Shown here one piece after another: positions 11,861 to 25,739 of a stretch of DNA of 64,000 bases. Position numbers and translations under genes: made by a program. The notes under the pieces were generated by a model, which saw only the letters and a program-made list of their open reading frames with translations, had not been told where the DNA came from and ran no database searches. The first letter of the stretch is position 1. Each line of letters begins with the position of its first letter. The stretch is from Amblyornis subalaris (taxonomy: Eukaryota > Chordata > Aves > Passeriformes > Ptilonorhynchidae), in assembly GCA_018881555.1 (NCBI GenBank), contig JACAXG010000007.1, positions 7,010,701 through 7,074,700 on the forward strand, read 5' to 3'.

Positions 11861-14800
11861 CAGGCAAGACAGAGCCCAGGAGCACAGCACCTTATTTTGT
11901 GTGTCAATGGCACATCAGCCTTTGTGGAGCATTGCCTTAGGGTGTAATGCAGTGTAACATGCTGGTTTCCTCTCTGTTCTTTGCAACAGGTGGAGGGGAT
12001 CTTGTGGTATTTGATCTCATGGTTGTTAGTTGCTACATTTGTAGTGCTGTAAGGTCAGAAGAGTTGCTTTTGTTTTGCTGCTAAGAACAGAAGTTTATCT
12101 GTGTTTCCTGGGGGGAAGGGTGGCGTGACACGACCTCTGTCCTTTGAGTTGAAAACAACTATGAAACAATTGTTTATTCGTGCTTTTTTTTTCTTCTTTG
12201 CAAGTCTAGAAATTACTTGTTGAAGATTTGTGAGCCATGGAAAAGGATGATTTTTCACTCCATGGTGACTGAGGGGGTGCCCATAGAAATACATCTACAC
12301 TAACTTTTCTCTTTTAGGAATCTGCAGAGAGGAGGATGAAGGAGAAAAGCCATGGTGTGCTGATGTGGCTCATGACTTATTAACTGATGCCTCTGAACCC
12401 CATGTTGCCTGATCTGCCTTAACTTCAGCTAAGACCAGATCTCCCCAACCCGAGGCATGTAGGCTAGTCGGCTTCACAGCTCACAAATGCAAATAACATG
12501 TGCCAGCTTTTGTTCCTCTGTTTCCTGGCACTCTTTAGCAATTCCAAACCTATAAGGCTGATATTTGAGCTTCTAAAACTGGCGGTATGTGAGGCTTTGA
12601 GTAGAGAAAGAGACCAGTGATAGAAAACATGAGCAGAGAAATGGTAGTTTACTTGCTCCTTAAAGCTTGCCATGAGGTGACATTAGGTGCAAGACCCAAA
12701 TGCTCCATCAGTCACTTCAATCCAAGCACAAACATATTTAGCTCCTAATGAGGNAATGCAGGCATACTCTGTATGGTTATTAATATTCACGTAGCTCGTG
12801 GCACCAGGGCCATGCTCGCTGCTGCCCACACACAGAGCCAGAACCAGGGCTGCTCCAAAGAGCTGGCAGTGTAAGCAAAAGCATACACAGGCTGAGGATT
12901 TGCAGTCCTGGAGACAAACTGAAAGCCTCTCTGACATGTTACTAACTCAGGGATATAAGTGTGTTTCACTAAAAGCTGGCCAGATTAACTTGCTAGGTTT
13001 GACTTAAATGCCTGGACTGGGGCGAAGAGCTTGCCAGCTTCCTTTGGGGCACCCTAGTAAGGATGGGATTTTTCAAGGGCCTGCAGGCAGCTCCCAGCTC
13101 TGGGGTCGTGAGGCTGGTTTCTGAGCTCAGAGTTCACAGCTGATGCTGGCCAAGTGGGATTTGTGCATGTATTGGGCTATTTGGAAGAGCCTGCTTTTCA
13201 GAAGAAGGGTGTTCCTTGCTCTAGCTTTTATATTTAGTAAGGGAGCTGGACCTTTCTGTCAAAAACACTGGCATGTATTTTATGCTAATTNAAAAAATGC
13301 AGATAAAATTAGACAACTTCTAAAACAGCCATATCTTAACACAGAAACAGCAAATGTAGAAATGGTTTCATGGTGCAATAGTGGAAAATACCAGAGAAGC
13401 AGGGAAATCATTTANGTTGTGCTTACTTTACAGCAAATTTAATCAGATGAAGTTTTGGAGCCCAAGTTGCTGACATTTTCCCTTGATGGAGTTTTGAGGC
13501 CTTTTAAAAACCAGTAGGAGCCNATAGCTACAGGGACTGCCTGGAATACCTTTTGATGCCAGGTTCAAGATGCCTTTCAGTTAGAGCATCGCTGGTGTGT
13601 GTTGGGGTAAATGAGAAACCTTGGCCTGAAGCGTGGCAGGAAGAACTCCTGGGTATGTTGTGGCTTATGGCAGAGGCTTTGACATGTGAGTAGGGAATCT
13701 GGGGCAGAAACACTGAGTCTTCTTGTTGCTCCTGTTGTATTGTTCGGAGCTGGCTTGTGGCAGGGGACCACTGTCTGCTGGAATGGGTGACTGAATGCCT
13801 GGGCAGGGGGCCTGAGGAGGATTCTGTAGGTGGCTTGAGTAACATCTGCTCCAGTCCCATGGAGTTTTCCCCTATGCAGTCATTAAATGTGCTGCATTAC
13901 TCCAGGGACAGTCCTGGAACACTTGAGAGTGGACTGCTAGGACATGTTTGTCAGTTGCCAGATTTCTTCATATGCTGCTCTAACCATTNGTCAGCAGTTA
14001 TCAAACACATCACACACAGAGAGCTCCATGTTATCAAGGACATTTTCAGCATCTTATGAAACTTGTCATGTGGGCACAAACACCTGCTTTCTCTTCCTAA
14101 AACTCCAAGCTGCCTTTTTCCCAAGGAGACAAACTGAGGAGGGTGAGCAATGGCAGCAACCGACTGTGGGTTCTGTTCTCTGCCTCCCTCTGCACCTCGA
14201 GGATACTCCTCTGATGTGCGGAACAGTGTTCCGGTTCAGAGTATGGGTACTTCTGAGTCCCTGGGGATTTCCTGTTTCCACAGCATTATGCCTCCCGATC
14301 TTTGCATGGGAGTTCTCTATCTCCCCAAAGTCCTCACCATCTTTCAAAGAGCTTTGGGTACTGATTAANCTGATAGTAGAATAAATAATAAGTGCTAGCC
14401 TAGTTCTCAGGTGCCAGCCTTCTTTACAGTCATAAGGCCTAGAGCAATAGATTATGCACCATAAACTGTNATGTCTTCTGTACCTTGGCACTTTGTAAGG
14501 ACTCTTACACAGCCTGTCTCAATCACTTTCAGTGTCCTGATCAAAGAAGATTTCTAACTTATTTGAGCTAACTACCAGTATTTTTCCCTTTAGTGCTGCA
14601 GCAGTGTCAGCTCTGAGTGTTGATACAATGCTGGTCTGTTTGCCAATGTGCTCATATATCATGCAGCTTCACCATTGAAATGAGGTGAATTTAGCCTTAA
14701 GAGGACTGTTGAATTTTATGTATGGTGTAATCCAGAACCCACCGATGTTTTGAAAGAGACAGGGTCAGGGGGAGGAGATGTTTTGTGGACATCTATGTCC

Positions 14801-15995
14801 TGTGAATTCAGCTGTCTAAAAGGTCGAGCTTGTTAGCGATACTGCTGATAATTCTCTTGCAGTTCCCAGACCTTTGTGCCCCATGCTGACAGCTCAAAAC
14901 ACACACCCCCTCCGAAACGGAGACATTTCTGGCAGTGGAGCAAGACCCAGCAGAAACTGGGCTGGCAGAAGACAGCCGCTGCCTCTGGGGGGACCACACA
15001 AGGCTTGGGAAGGTTTGGGAAGCAGGTTTGGCCACACCACTGGCCAAGGGTGCCAGGGCTGGGAAAGGGTTACGCACTGAAAAGCTTCAGAAAAGGAGTA
15101 TCAGGCCCACTCTTGGGAGAAGAGTNTGGTTAGGACACAGGACAGCAGGCTGGTCACTTGCTGACTGGTTTATTCTTTCCGTGATCACAATAANATAAGG
15201 TTGTGCTGTACCTGTTGCTGTTTGTATCGAGTGTTCAGAGGCAATAACAGCCACCAGGGCTCTGCTGTGCTCAGAGCTCTGTTAAAACGCAGTATAGGTT
15301 TGGGATTTTTAAAGGAAATTGATGTCCTTTTAAAAAAGGATCAGGCAACTGGTGAGATGACAAACAGAGCTGAGGAGGGCACATCTCCTGTCAGGCAGCA
15401 GCTCAATGACATAAATGTGTATAGCTATGAACTCTCTTGATCCCAGCCCTAGTTTTACACCCACTGCACCACACCTGCTTCGTGGTGAATGGGNCAAAGA
15501 GATACAACACCCCTTTCNANTGATATTTCTGTTTCACTGGTGTATTCACACTGTCAAAATTACCTTGAGGTTAAAAAGAAATGAAAACCAGAGGTGACTG
15601 GATGTTTGCGTACCAAATCAGGAGGGCTTTGCCTCTGTTGTTAAGCAAGCAGGCCCTGGTGTTAGACTGAGTTCCAGCAAGCTTGTGCATTTGGACCTAA
15701 GAACACAATTCCACTGTCAGGAGTCCCTCTTCCCTCTTGCTGCAGCCAAACTGAGCCTTCTCTTTGCCTCCTGTGAAATCCTCTGTGGCCCTTGGATCAG
15801 GCTGCAGCGCAGAGCCACGTTAGGGAGCTGGAACCTGTTGCCAAGAATTAAGAGGGTTTAGTTTGAGTATATTGTTGCCTTACTTGTTGTTTTCCCATAA
15901 GCTGTTGGGGGCCCTCCTCGGCCCCTTTAAGAAGCCCCTCACTGTGGAGCAGCTCCTGGTCCCTTCGGCCAGACGTGGCAGGAATGGATGGGCCG
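11861..15995. other. Intergenic desert, nothing recognised
   Basis: Unique sequence. Near 15306-15336 TTTTTAAAGGA faces TCCTTTTAAAAA, a small hairpin. Frames up to 146 codons (13944-14384) have no known domain. Confidence 0.5.
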
Positions 15996-16360
15996 TGTGC
16001 GGCAGGATCAATTGTAAAAAGTGGAATTAGTCATTCTAAATCATGCAGCTGTGGTCGAAGGGAGCTCTTCTAAAAATCATTAAACAATCATGTATTCCTA
16101 TTGATTTATTCAAAATACCTTGAGGGAAAGCAGATTAAACACAAGGTAAAAGTAAACTAATGCAGATTAAATGGATGAAGGATGGGCCGATAGTTCCCTA
16201 GGTAGTTTTTTTACTAATGAGAGGAAAATTATATGTACACTATTACCAGTATAAAAGGGTCTATTAGAGGTCTTTTGCTTGACATATTTATGTATTTCAA
16301 ATACTAAGTAGCACAGTGAATTAGGTTTACTCTGGACATTTGTTACTTTTATTGCATCTC
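15996..16360. promoter_or_regulatory. AT-rich candidate conserved element
   Basis: CpG-poor with GGATCAATTG, GGAATTAGTC, CATTAAACAATCATG and several GATTAAA words. Sharp contrast with GC-richer 15700-15990. Confidence 0.35.
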
Positions 16361-17099
16361 CAAGTGATAAACAGGGCTTTCTCTTGAGGACAGCACGCTG
16401 CTTTGCTCAGGAGGCACAACCCTATCTGCATAGCAAAATGCTGAGATGACAATTGCATTTTGGATGACATTTATTAGCAATCCAAGTGCAGTTTTATGCC
16501 CACTTCTGAGGATCACAGCCAGGGTTTAAATTGAGGGGTGCAGGTATATGTCAGTATTTGTAGCCAGCATCACCCCATCTTCTTNCCACTTCATCTTCCC
16601 GTGCTGCTCCCCTTGAGTGGCATTCATCCAGAAGCCATGTGAGGACTGGGGTGACACATTCACTGTGCTGTTCAGCCCTGTCTGTTGTGCACTTGCAGCA
16701 GTGTCCTGAGCACAGCACGCTGCAGGNAAGATCACTTTGTTAAAATACAGTGGAGCTGTCATCTCAGATGTGCTTGCTCTGTGCTTGCTGCTTGTGTTCA
16801 AGACGAGCAGGTCCAGACCCTGGAGACGGCCACATCCAACACAATTGGAAACAGGGCAATCATATCTGATGCAACCAAGTTCCAGTTTTAATTTAGGGCA
16901 AGTAGCCTCACTTTTGGTTTGTAAAAGTGCCCGAATATGGTAGAATCAACCACATGGGATATTAAATGCCAGGAGTCACTTTATAATTTTGCAGAAACTC
17001 AGAGTTGGAANCCGTAACTCTGCTTTCTCCTGCAGATGAGGACAGGGCTGGTGACCTCAACCTTATTGCATTACACAGGCTGCTTCTGGGTTTTCTGCA
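16361..17099. other. Intergenic desert, nothing recognised
   Basis: Unique sequence between two AT-rich candidate elements. Confidence 0.5.
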
Positions 17100-17720
17100 A
17101 TGAATCTAGTAAAACAATAGTTTTTTAGAACAAATATTCCAGAGGAAATTAATATTGGATAGGAAATAATGTCGCTGTGTCGAGAGATTCATTTGCAAAG
17201 CCAAATTAAAATTATAGGGAAAAATAAGCATATGACCTTTATTAAAGTGTAGAGTGGACTTTTTGCCTATATGTATACAGAATGGAATATGAAGCAATCA
17301 TAATTAAGTGAATTAATTGTATACCTTATCTACTTTTGTAATTATTGCTCTTGTCAAATAATGTATCTAAACTAACCTACAAAACAAGACCTTGTCATGA
17401 CAGCCAGATAAAAAGTTAAAAAAACCCACACTGACAGATAATTTCATTATATGCTGCACTTAATTAAAATATAGCTAGCAACCTGCAGACATTAATTTAC
17501 AGAACTTAAGGCTTAATATGTAATTTCTGCATAAACCACAAGGTATGGGCACTGTTATGGTCTTGTCAGCCAGTATAGAAATATTTACCTGACAGTTACT
17601 GAAGGAAGTGTATGATACAAGAAGGCCTGAAGGTAGGGCACACAAAAATCGATTCACTCTAGGCGTGGAAATGTTTGATTTAATTAAATATTAATTGCTC
17701 ACCAGGACTGTTCAGACCAT
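17100..17720. promoter_or_regulatory. AT-rich candidate enhancer
   Basis: Strongly AT-rich and CpG-poor, with AAATTAATATTGG, AAATTAAAATTATAGG, CATAATTAAGTGAATTAATTG and GATTTAATTAAATATTAATTG. Frames here are short. Motif density exceeds the neighbouring desert. Confidence 0.35.
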
Positions 17721-20019
17721 GTGGTGATACAGAAGGTGGCAGTGGCATGTTTGGGAATGGTCTTATGCCGGCTAGCATGAGTGTGGTGTGCAGGAAAATC
17801 CTGGGCTATGAAAGTATTCTTCTGCCTTTTGGCAAGTGATGTCCAGNGCAGTCGTGTGAGAAAAGAATTTCAGTGAGATACCTTGTGGAGAGCTTTCCCA
17901 GTTTGAACTAGGTTTGTGTTGAAAAGTGATTAGGTTTCGTAAACTTGTCTTCAAAGCAAATATGTCCGGCTTTGAACGGTGTGTCTTCTTCATAGCAAAT
18001 AACATTTTCCTAAGTAGAAAATAGATATTGGAGTCAAGCATTGATAAGGATATAGGTGGGGTAAATTGGTGGGTTCCTAGGAGTGAACAGCAATGGAGAA
18101 ACAAGATGACGCTGGTGTTCAATCCAGCAGCAAGAGAGTTGTCTCTGCATAGCCATACTGGAAGTTACTGCTTCTGCCAAGGAGTACCTGTGCACACATG
18201 GCAGCACGGACAGCAGGGTGCTGCAGCTCTGGGTGGTCTCCCTGCTGCTGTGGCTTGCATTCCTCCCGCATCCAATAATGCCCTCAGCACCTCCTGAGGC
18301 CNTAATCCATTCCCCAACGGCATAAAGCAGCTTCTTCTGGTTGCAGAGCAAAGGGAAGCATGGATAGTGCATGATTTGAGGCTCTCATGTGCCTGTGATT
18401 CTGGATTAAACTAAAGTGATTGGATTGCTGATACCCCCAAGGAAAGGGAGAGATTGCCACCACACGGCAGGGGTCCAACCTGCTGGAGAAGTGAATTCTG
18501 AGCTCCTTCAGCCTGTGGGCCATTGTGTTATGCCAAATTTAAGCTGACTCCTTAAAACTTGGAGCTGAAACCGGATACTTTAGAGTCATTTCATGAGCGT
18601 TCAATCATTTTAGTCGTGCAGGGTGATGCTTTATCAGACAGTCTGTCACTCACTTTAGTCAACTGATTTTAATCTTTGTGTGTGGTTTATTTTTCCCCTG
18701 CTTGCTTCCCTGGACAGCATAGCCAAATTCAGTCCCTTGATCGCAAGAAACCGAAGGGTGAATCTCGGTCTCTATTTCTATTATTTTTTTTCATCTGAAA
18801 ATACTTTTCTTCACAATCATGTTCTTCATGAGGAGACTTGTACCTTGCTAACAACATGGAGGTTTTGTTTCTGTTAGTTTCCAAGTACAGGGCCTATCTA
18901 ATATNAGTACATAGAAGCACATATTGAAAATCAGTTTTTGTTTATGTATGCAAATGCTTGGTGTTTCTGGGCATTTAATGAACTGCAAAACATAACAAGT
19001 CTCTCTTTCCATGTGCCAGGGAGTGCTCAAGGTGGAACTCTGTATGGGAGGGGAGCAGTGGCAGCAGTGAGATGTAATGCCAAAACATCTCATGGTTTAA
19101 AGCAAACTTTCTGATAAGCTACACACATTGCCAGATGACAGAAACAAAAGGGTAACAGCTCTTTGACTGTGCAGCTGCAAGCAGTGAGCCGGCTGATAGG
19201 GTCTAGTCCCGCTCTCCTTCTCTGGAAAAAGCTCCAGTTGAGTGCATGTGTTTAGGTCCAGGTTTTCAGGCGGGTTCAGCCCCCCCCCACTGGCTCAGAG
19301 AATCAACCCCATTCACCACTGTTCCTTTTCAGAGCTCTACTGTTCACCTCCCCCGGAAGATCTCGGAGTTGGAGAATGAACTCTTTCAAATTTCTTTTCT
19401 TAGAGCTGATCCAACATTACCTGAGGGCGTGGGCGGGGGGGCGGGNGGGAGAGGTTTCTACTTTAACTTCCTTGGCCCCAGCGTTCAGAACAGCAGAATT
19501 TAGTCTGAAACATTTTCAGGTCTTGCTAACTATTGCTTCCCACCAAGTCCTATCGGTAGGATCTTCACCACTTCAACTCAGCAGATATCACTTGATGTAT
19601 TCATTTTTTTAATTCAGAGATATGCACAGAGAAATTGAGGTGGTGGGCTACAGGAACTCAGCTACTAGAAGATATGATTCCCTGAAGAGGGCAGGACAAG
19701 CCTTGGTGAGAATGGGCATTGCAATAATCCTCAGTAGATCTCCCCAGGTTCAAGATGCACTCAGCCCAGCAAGNAGCAAAAGGAATAACATTTTGGAGAA
19801 GTCAGCAGCAAGTAAAGTGTAGTGGCAGGCAGAAAGAGAAAGAAGTTCATGCAGTCCTATCAAATGTGAAAAAATTGTCTTTCCTGTTGGGGATGGAGGA
19901 GGTTCTTTGTGCTGTAACTCACTGCCAGAAAAAAAGCAGTTGCNCCTGGCATGGGAAGGTTTGCTTGTAAGCCAAAAAACTCAGCAAAATATTTTAAATG
20001 ATTGACTTAATTACCTCTT
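17721..20019. other. Intergenic desert, nothing recognised
   Basis: Contains one perfect GLI-type nonamer TGGGTGGTC at 18230-18238 and a G-rich run near 19429-19452. No gene. Confidence 0.5.
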
Positions 20020-20080
20020 GAAAAAGATTAATGTAGTCTAATTTTTTTTTGAAAAAGAGTAATATAGTCTGATTTTTTTN
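20020..20080 (+). repeat. 31-bp imperfect tandem duplication
   Basis: 20020-20050 and 20051-20080 share GAAAAAGA-TAAT-TAGTCT-A followed by a T run, with about four differences. Confidence 0.85.
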
Positions 20081-23000
20081 AAATAATTTATTGGTTTGTC
20101 AGATTGGAGATTTGTTTCCCTTGGCTGTTTCAGGAAGCTGTCTTGACTGCCAGTATCAGTTCAGCCTAGTTTTCTGTTCTGCAGGAAGATAAAACTGTAG
20201 AATTGTCAGACTTGATCAGAGCAGGCAGTCCATCTGATCAACTATCCTGTCACCAGCTTACTAGAAAAATAAAGACAGGGTTGGTTTGTTGTCTTTTTTT
20301 TTCTTTTGCTGCTCTTTAGCATCTTCAAAGCTGCTCTGCACTGTATCTCTAACCTTGCTGTTCAGGCTGCCTCTAGTCAGAGAAGCGTTTCCAGAAAACC
20401 AGTTCAACCCACCTTTGCTAGATATCGGTTCTTGGGTGGCAATTCAGTCCCAAAACCTGGCTTCAGAATCTTAACTTTAAGTGATGATAGTTGCATTAAA
20501 GGAACACGGGAGTAAATGTCAATGAGAGCTTGCCAAGTAACACTAAACAGAAAATAAATACCAGTTTGAGGGAGAGGAGGGAAAAAAGCTTCTGCAGCCA
20601 GAGCTTTATGCCTTGTACAAGTTTGTCTTGAATCATTTCTGAGTCAGTAATGTATAGATACAATGAAATATAACTTGTCATCATNTTTGACCCACAAACT
20701 ATCTTTCCATTCACCCTTCCATTTGGCAGGAAAATACCTGCATTTTTCCCCTCTCCTTACATATATAAGGCACCATTTCAGTTCTTTATTGGCATTGTGG
20801 TAATGCATTCATAAACAAAGCCAGTTATCAGTCTGTGAAGACATGGAAATCCCATCTGTAAGTGAAGCTNTTGCAAGGCAGTTCCCAAACAGGTGCATAC
20901 TGAAAGTAGAGAGGAGCTTGAGGAATCACAAGCAGTACAAACATTTCCCTACCTGACTTCACAAATAAGGAAGACATGGAAGAGTAGGACAGTTTTTCAA
21001 TGAGTTGGTAGTAATCCACTGGGTTTATGGGATGTGCATGCTTTCACAGTGCATCACAAGAAACACCAGCCAAAAACTGCATTGTAACAAGCTACAATGC
21101 TTTGCTACATCGTACAAAAGTTCTGAGCTCTTGACTCAGCGGTAGGAACTTAATAAGCAGAATTAGTTGGAGATTGACTGTTTGAGTGCCCCTTCAGACC
21201 ATTCCTTGTCTGCTTGCAAGGCCTGCTATGAATCAAGGTCTTAACTGCTGGATACCCACCTANGAAACAAAATACACATTTAATATGATCAGTATCAGAT
21301 ATNTTTTTACACCAAGCAAGCAGCACTGCTGGCTTCTCTGGCTTAGCATGCAGTCATTGGAAGAAAGTCACTATATGGTGAATTATTAGGGTACTTGGAA
21401 CGTGAGGTTTGATTTGTGAGGGTTTATGTTGTTCAGCATTTAGGCAAGCAATAATTCTGGATGCCCATGAGCTGTCAGCCCCGGTCCTTTCCTGGAAAAA
21501 TGCCAAGCAAAGCTCATATTCATGTTTTGATGACATGAAATGCTTTGTGCCTTTTTGCCTGAGGCCCGATGTTTGTCACAGCCTAGACAGCAGTGACAAA
21601 TACCGTGAAGCATGGGATTTTCATAANGAGTGGTGGTATTTGTCAGTTGCTTGGATCCAGGATATATTTAATGAGTTTNACCCTGTCCAGCTGATGTGCT
21701 AGCTTATGATGGTTTGATGCTTTTAAATTGTTAAATATAGATGGATAATCTCAAATATTTTCTTGCAAAGTATGATAGGTTTATCCGACTCAGTTTTTCA
21801 AGTCAGGCATCTAGGTATTAGTTAGGAAAACACCATTTTCCCAATTGAATAAAACTGGAATTACTGTCTTTTTAAATTTTGTTATGGCCAAGCCATGACT
21901 TTTTGCTGTTTATGAGAAACAAGCAGACTTGTATAAAATAACTATTGTCAATGAACTATGTTATCTGGCAGCACTGAACATACTCAGTGGATTAAAACTG
22001 AAAGTCTGTCGTGATCTGTGTGACTGACAATATCTCACTTCCNTCTCTCGGCTCCTTTCAATATGCAAGAAATCCCAGTACTACTGCTGGATCATTCTTC
22101 CAGCTGGGAATCTGTCCTGCAACTTCAATGCCTGAGAGCTGTGTTTGGCAGACACTGTTCTGCACTCCACCTTCCTTGGGAGCAAAATAAAATTAAACAT
22201 AATGCAAGGCCTATTTAACCACAGAATTTGCAAAATGAAACTCACTGATGCAAATCATGACCCAGAGCCCTTGAGNGTGTGAGGTTGTTCTGAACTGATT
22301 TCAATGAATTTCAGATAAGGCCATCATGAGCTGCATGGTTTTAACTGTGCTCACAGTTATCATATATATTCATGTTTATGTAAGCTTTTTCTGTTCCACA
22401 CAGTCTATTTTTCCATCCTGCTCTGACCCTGTAGCCTCTGTTTCAGTATCAGCTTCTGAGGTTCCTGTTCATTTTACAGCTTAGGAATGATGCCACCTGT
22501 GTACAGATAAGGGTCTCACCTGAGCTGGAAACCACAAACTAAATCCAGCCAGCGTGAAAAACAAAACTTGCTTTCAGGCACAAACACCTTCAACAATGAC
22601 AAAGGAAATACTGAAAAATTACTGGTGAGGCAAATTGCTTCTTGGATGAAATGCTCTTACTCAAGAATTTGTCCTGTCACGAAAATCCTTTTCCAAATTC
22701 ATCTCATGCCTCATGTCTGAAGCAAAGACGAGCATGCAAGAGGTCTTGCTATTTGACAGAGACAAAATTCTTTATGCTTGCCTTCAGTTTTCGTAATATC
22801 TTTAATTTTCTGCTTTTCACATTAATTCAACTCGCAAAATTTNTTATGCAGATGCAATGCAAAGCACTGCAGCAGAGACTGAGCTGAGAAAAAGCTCCAG
22901 CCAGAACCAAGTTACATTCCTGGTTCTGAGTAGCAAAACCATACAGAAAAACCTACAAACCCACCCTGACTCTGCCAGGTGAGCTGTGACAGATCCNATT

Positions 23001-25450
23001 TCGCCACCTGAAGGTGTCACTGCCCTTTCACCAGGAACATCAGCCCCAGATGGGTTACTAGGGGCAGACTTGAGCCTCAGCCTGTGCTCCTGGGAACAGG
23101 AGTCAGAGTGAGGTGAAGATGAGCTGTGCTGGAATGCCTGACTCTCATTCTCCCTTTCCTCTGCCCCCATGCAGGATGTTTCCCTGAGANCAGACACAAG
23201 CGGTATTTGTAGTCATTTGAAGAGAGGGGCACCTCACTTCCCCTTATTTTCCTCTGTGTTGCTTCACTGGCCAGCTCTTCAGAAAAGCCAAGACAAGCAA
23301 TTGGTGTGAGTTGTCACAGGCTGTTCTCCTCACTTGCATTGTATTCACACAGGGAAAAACTTTCATCATCTTTCCAGCATAAGAGAAATAATACAAAAAT
23401 TTGCAAGGGATTAAAAATCAGAAGAGGGAATGCTAAGGACTGTAGCCAGCTCAAGAAAATTCAGTTCTGTTTCAGCAAGGCTATATATTTTTACGTTCAT
23501 TAAGTTTTAACACCTCCCAGTCTCACCTCAGCAGGTTTCATTTTCTTGGAATAAATTGTTAGCATTTGTATAACTTTGACAAGATGATTTTGGAGACTCT
23601 TTGAGAGATGGTTTTGCTTCAAAGCTCAAACAAGAGTGCTTGAGAGAATTTTTGGCTCAGAACATGGATTTTTTTTTTAATTGAATGTGCCTGCTGAGAA
23701 CTCTGGCTTCCTGTAAAAAAACAAAATGATGAGACACACAAGCTTTCCGACTCTCGCAGTGTTCTCACCATTATCCAATTGACACTCCTGAGGAGGAAGG
23801 TCTGATCATCCTATGCTCACCTACAGGAAAACAGACTGAAGAAGAAAACTGGATGAATAGGTAGTTCTTAACTAAATGTTGTTGTCTTGTTATTGTTTCT
23901 CTCTCTGGCTCTTGCCCTTACCAACCCTTTTAGTCAGTTGGTCTGGGTGTTAGCTTCAATGCTGCATCTGAGGGCTTGGCTTTCAGAAAGCCCACACACA
24001 ACATCAGTTAGACCTTTTCCAAGTAAAATCCACTATCCCTTGGCTGTGGAAATTATGTGGGAGACAAAGGATGCAGTATAAGAATTGTATTTTCCTCTGA
24101 GAGAAACAGAAGTCATATTCTTTGCTACCTGTGAATTTAGTTCCTTGAGTCACTGAAAGGGAAGTGGATCTTTGAATCTGTGCAGAGGTTCATCAAAACA
24201 TATGGCTCTGTTGGATGTTATAGAAAATGAAATCAACTTTTTGTTTCCTACCGGAAAGGGATCAACATCCTCAGGTTCCTCCTAGGACCACCCTAGAGAG
24301 GTCAAAAATGGGAAGAAAGGGCCAAAATTCACTCCACATCAATACCTACTTGTCTACACGAACAAACTGAGGAGAGAGAAGGTGGTATGCATAAAATGTT
24401 ACCATTTATCCACAGGCATAGCAGATGTGACAACCTGAAAACACAGTGAAAATTAGTTGGATCCAGTTGAAAATGCAGCAATACTCCTGCTGCTGAGGAA
24501 GTACCTCAGAAATGGGAGTGTATCCCAAAAGGGTTTGTTGAGAGCATTGCTTGAAGCCAGTGCTATAGGTGATGCTTTAGATATTCCATATTACGAGGGG
24601 CTTTGTGGTTTTGCTCTTTCCTACTTACTCTGATTATCCAGTCTTGCTTTTCCTTATTCTGGTAATCATGTGCCCAGCCATGACTTGCACTGAGAAACAC
24701 TTTCAGACTCCTTTCTTCCAAACAGCACCCAAGTCCTTTCCCTGCTTTCTCTCCCAGGCTCAATTCCCTGCAGGGTTTGGGATGAACTGCTTGCAGACCA
24801 AGGGAATACAGTGCTGCTGTTACAAGGAAACCTCAAAGCTACACACTTGGCTCTCTTCCTTGCCTTTCATTTCTCCCCCTGTTTTATATGTGTACAAAAA
24901 GTCAGTCTCCTGGCTCTTTGTGACATGGATTAGGCATAATAGTAAGTGTTTAATAGTGTGGATAGAAGAAAGGGGTGCACTGTTGGAGTCTTTTGACTGT
25001 AAGAAGAGGATGCTGATTAATAGTAGTGAGCTAATTGACTTAATTTGGGGTTGTGTTTCCTGACACTTGTGTAGTAAAAAGTGTTTAAGGGCACTATGGT
25101 GGTTTTATTAGTAATATTATTTTTACTATATGGCACTAGACTGTTCCCTAGGATTTTTAGATGCCTAACCAAAATCTGGATGTGATGCGAGGTGAAACAA
25201 GTCTTGGTGCTTGCTCTGACTGTGTGTTTATAGGAAAAGCACATGAGGCACACGAGAAAAATCTGAGTTACTAATACAGTCATGATTTCCTAATGGAAAA
25301 CTTGTTCTTAAAACTCTTTTCATAGAGAAAATTTGAAAATACCGTGCAACTACCCACAGCAGTTAGAAATGCGAGCACTTATTAGAGCGAAAGGAGCTTG
25401 ACAAAATACAGAATTCCTGCTCACACATTCAGCACAGTTTCAGTCTTAGC
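20081..25450. other. Intergenic desert, nothing recognised
   Basis: More than 5 kb of unique sequence. The longest open frame (24605-25063, +, 152 codons) has no recognisable domain and no upstream promoter or splice context. Confidence 0.5.
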
Positions 25451-25487
25451 ACTCACACACACACACTCACACACACACTCACACATA
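25451..25487 (+). repeat. (AC)n-type microsatellite
   Basis: AC repeats with regular CTCAC interruptions. Confidence 0.95.
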
Positions 25488-25739
25488 TCTGCAAGCAGAA
25501 AAGATGCGATATGTCAGAGAAGCTCTCGCTGTTTGCCAGAGGTCTTAAGAGGATCTTCTATTTCATTTGGTAGTAATGCCCTTTTTGTTGACAAAAGTAA
25601 ATTGATGACAGGCAAGAGGGAAGCATTTGGTGGAAAAATTCTGTTGACCCTTCTCAGATTGAATTTGACCACAGAACAGGATACCAGCAGTTGCAGAAAT
25701 GATAGATTTTTGTAATGACCAGCAGAATGGCCTTTTGGC

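Noticed and set aside
18230..18238. Perfect GLI consensus TGGGTGGTC, tempting as NKX6-1 is Shh-responsive
   Set aside because: A 9-mer is expected by chance about every 130 kb on both strands, and the surrounding sequence does not look like an enhancer.
24605..25063. 152-codon open frame as a possible gene
   Set aside because: Cys/Ser/Phe-rich without known domain, no promoter, splice or codon-usage support.
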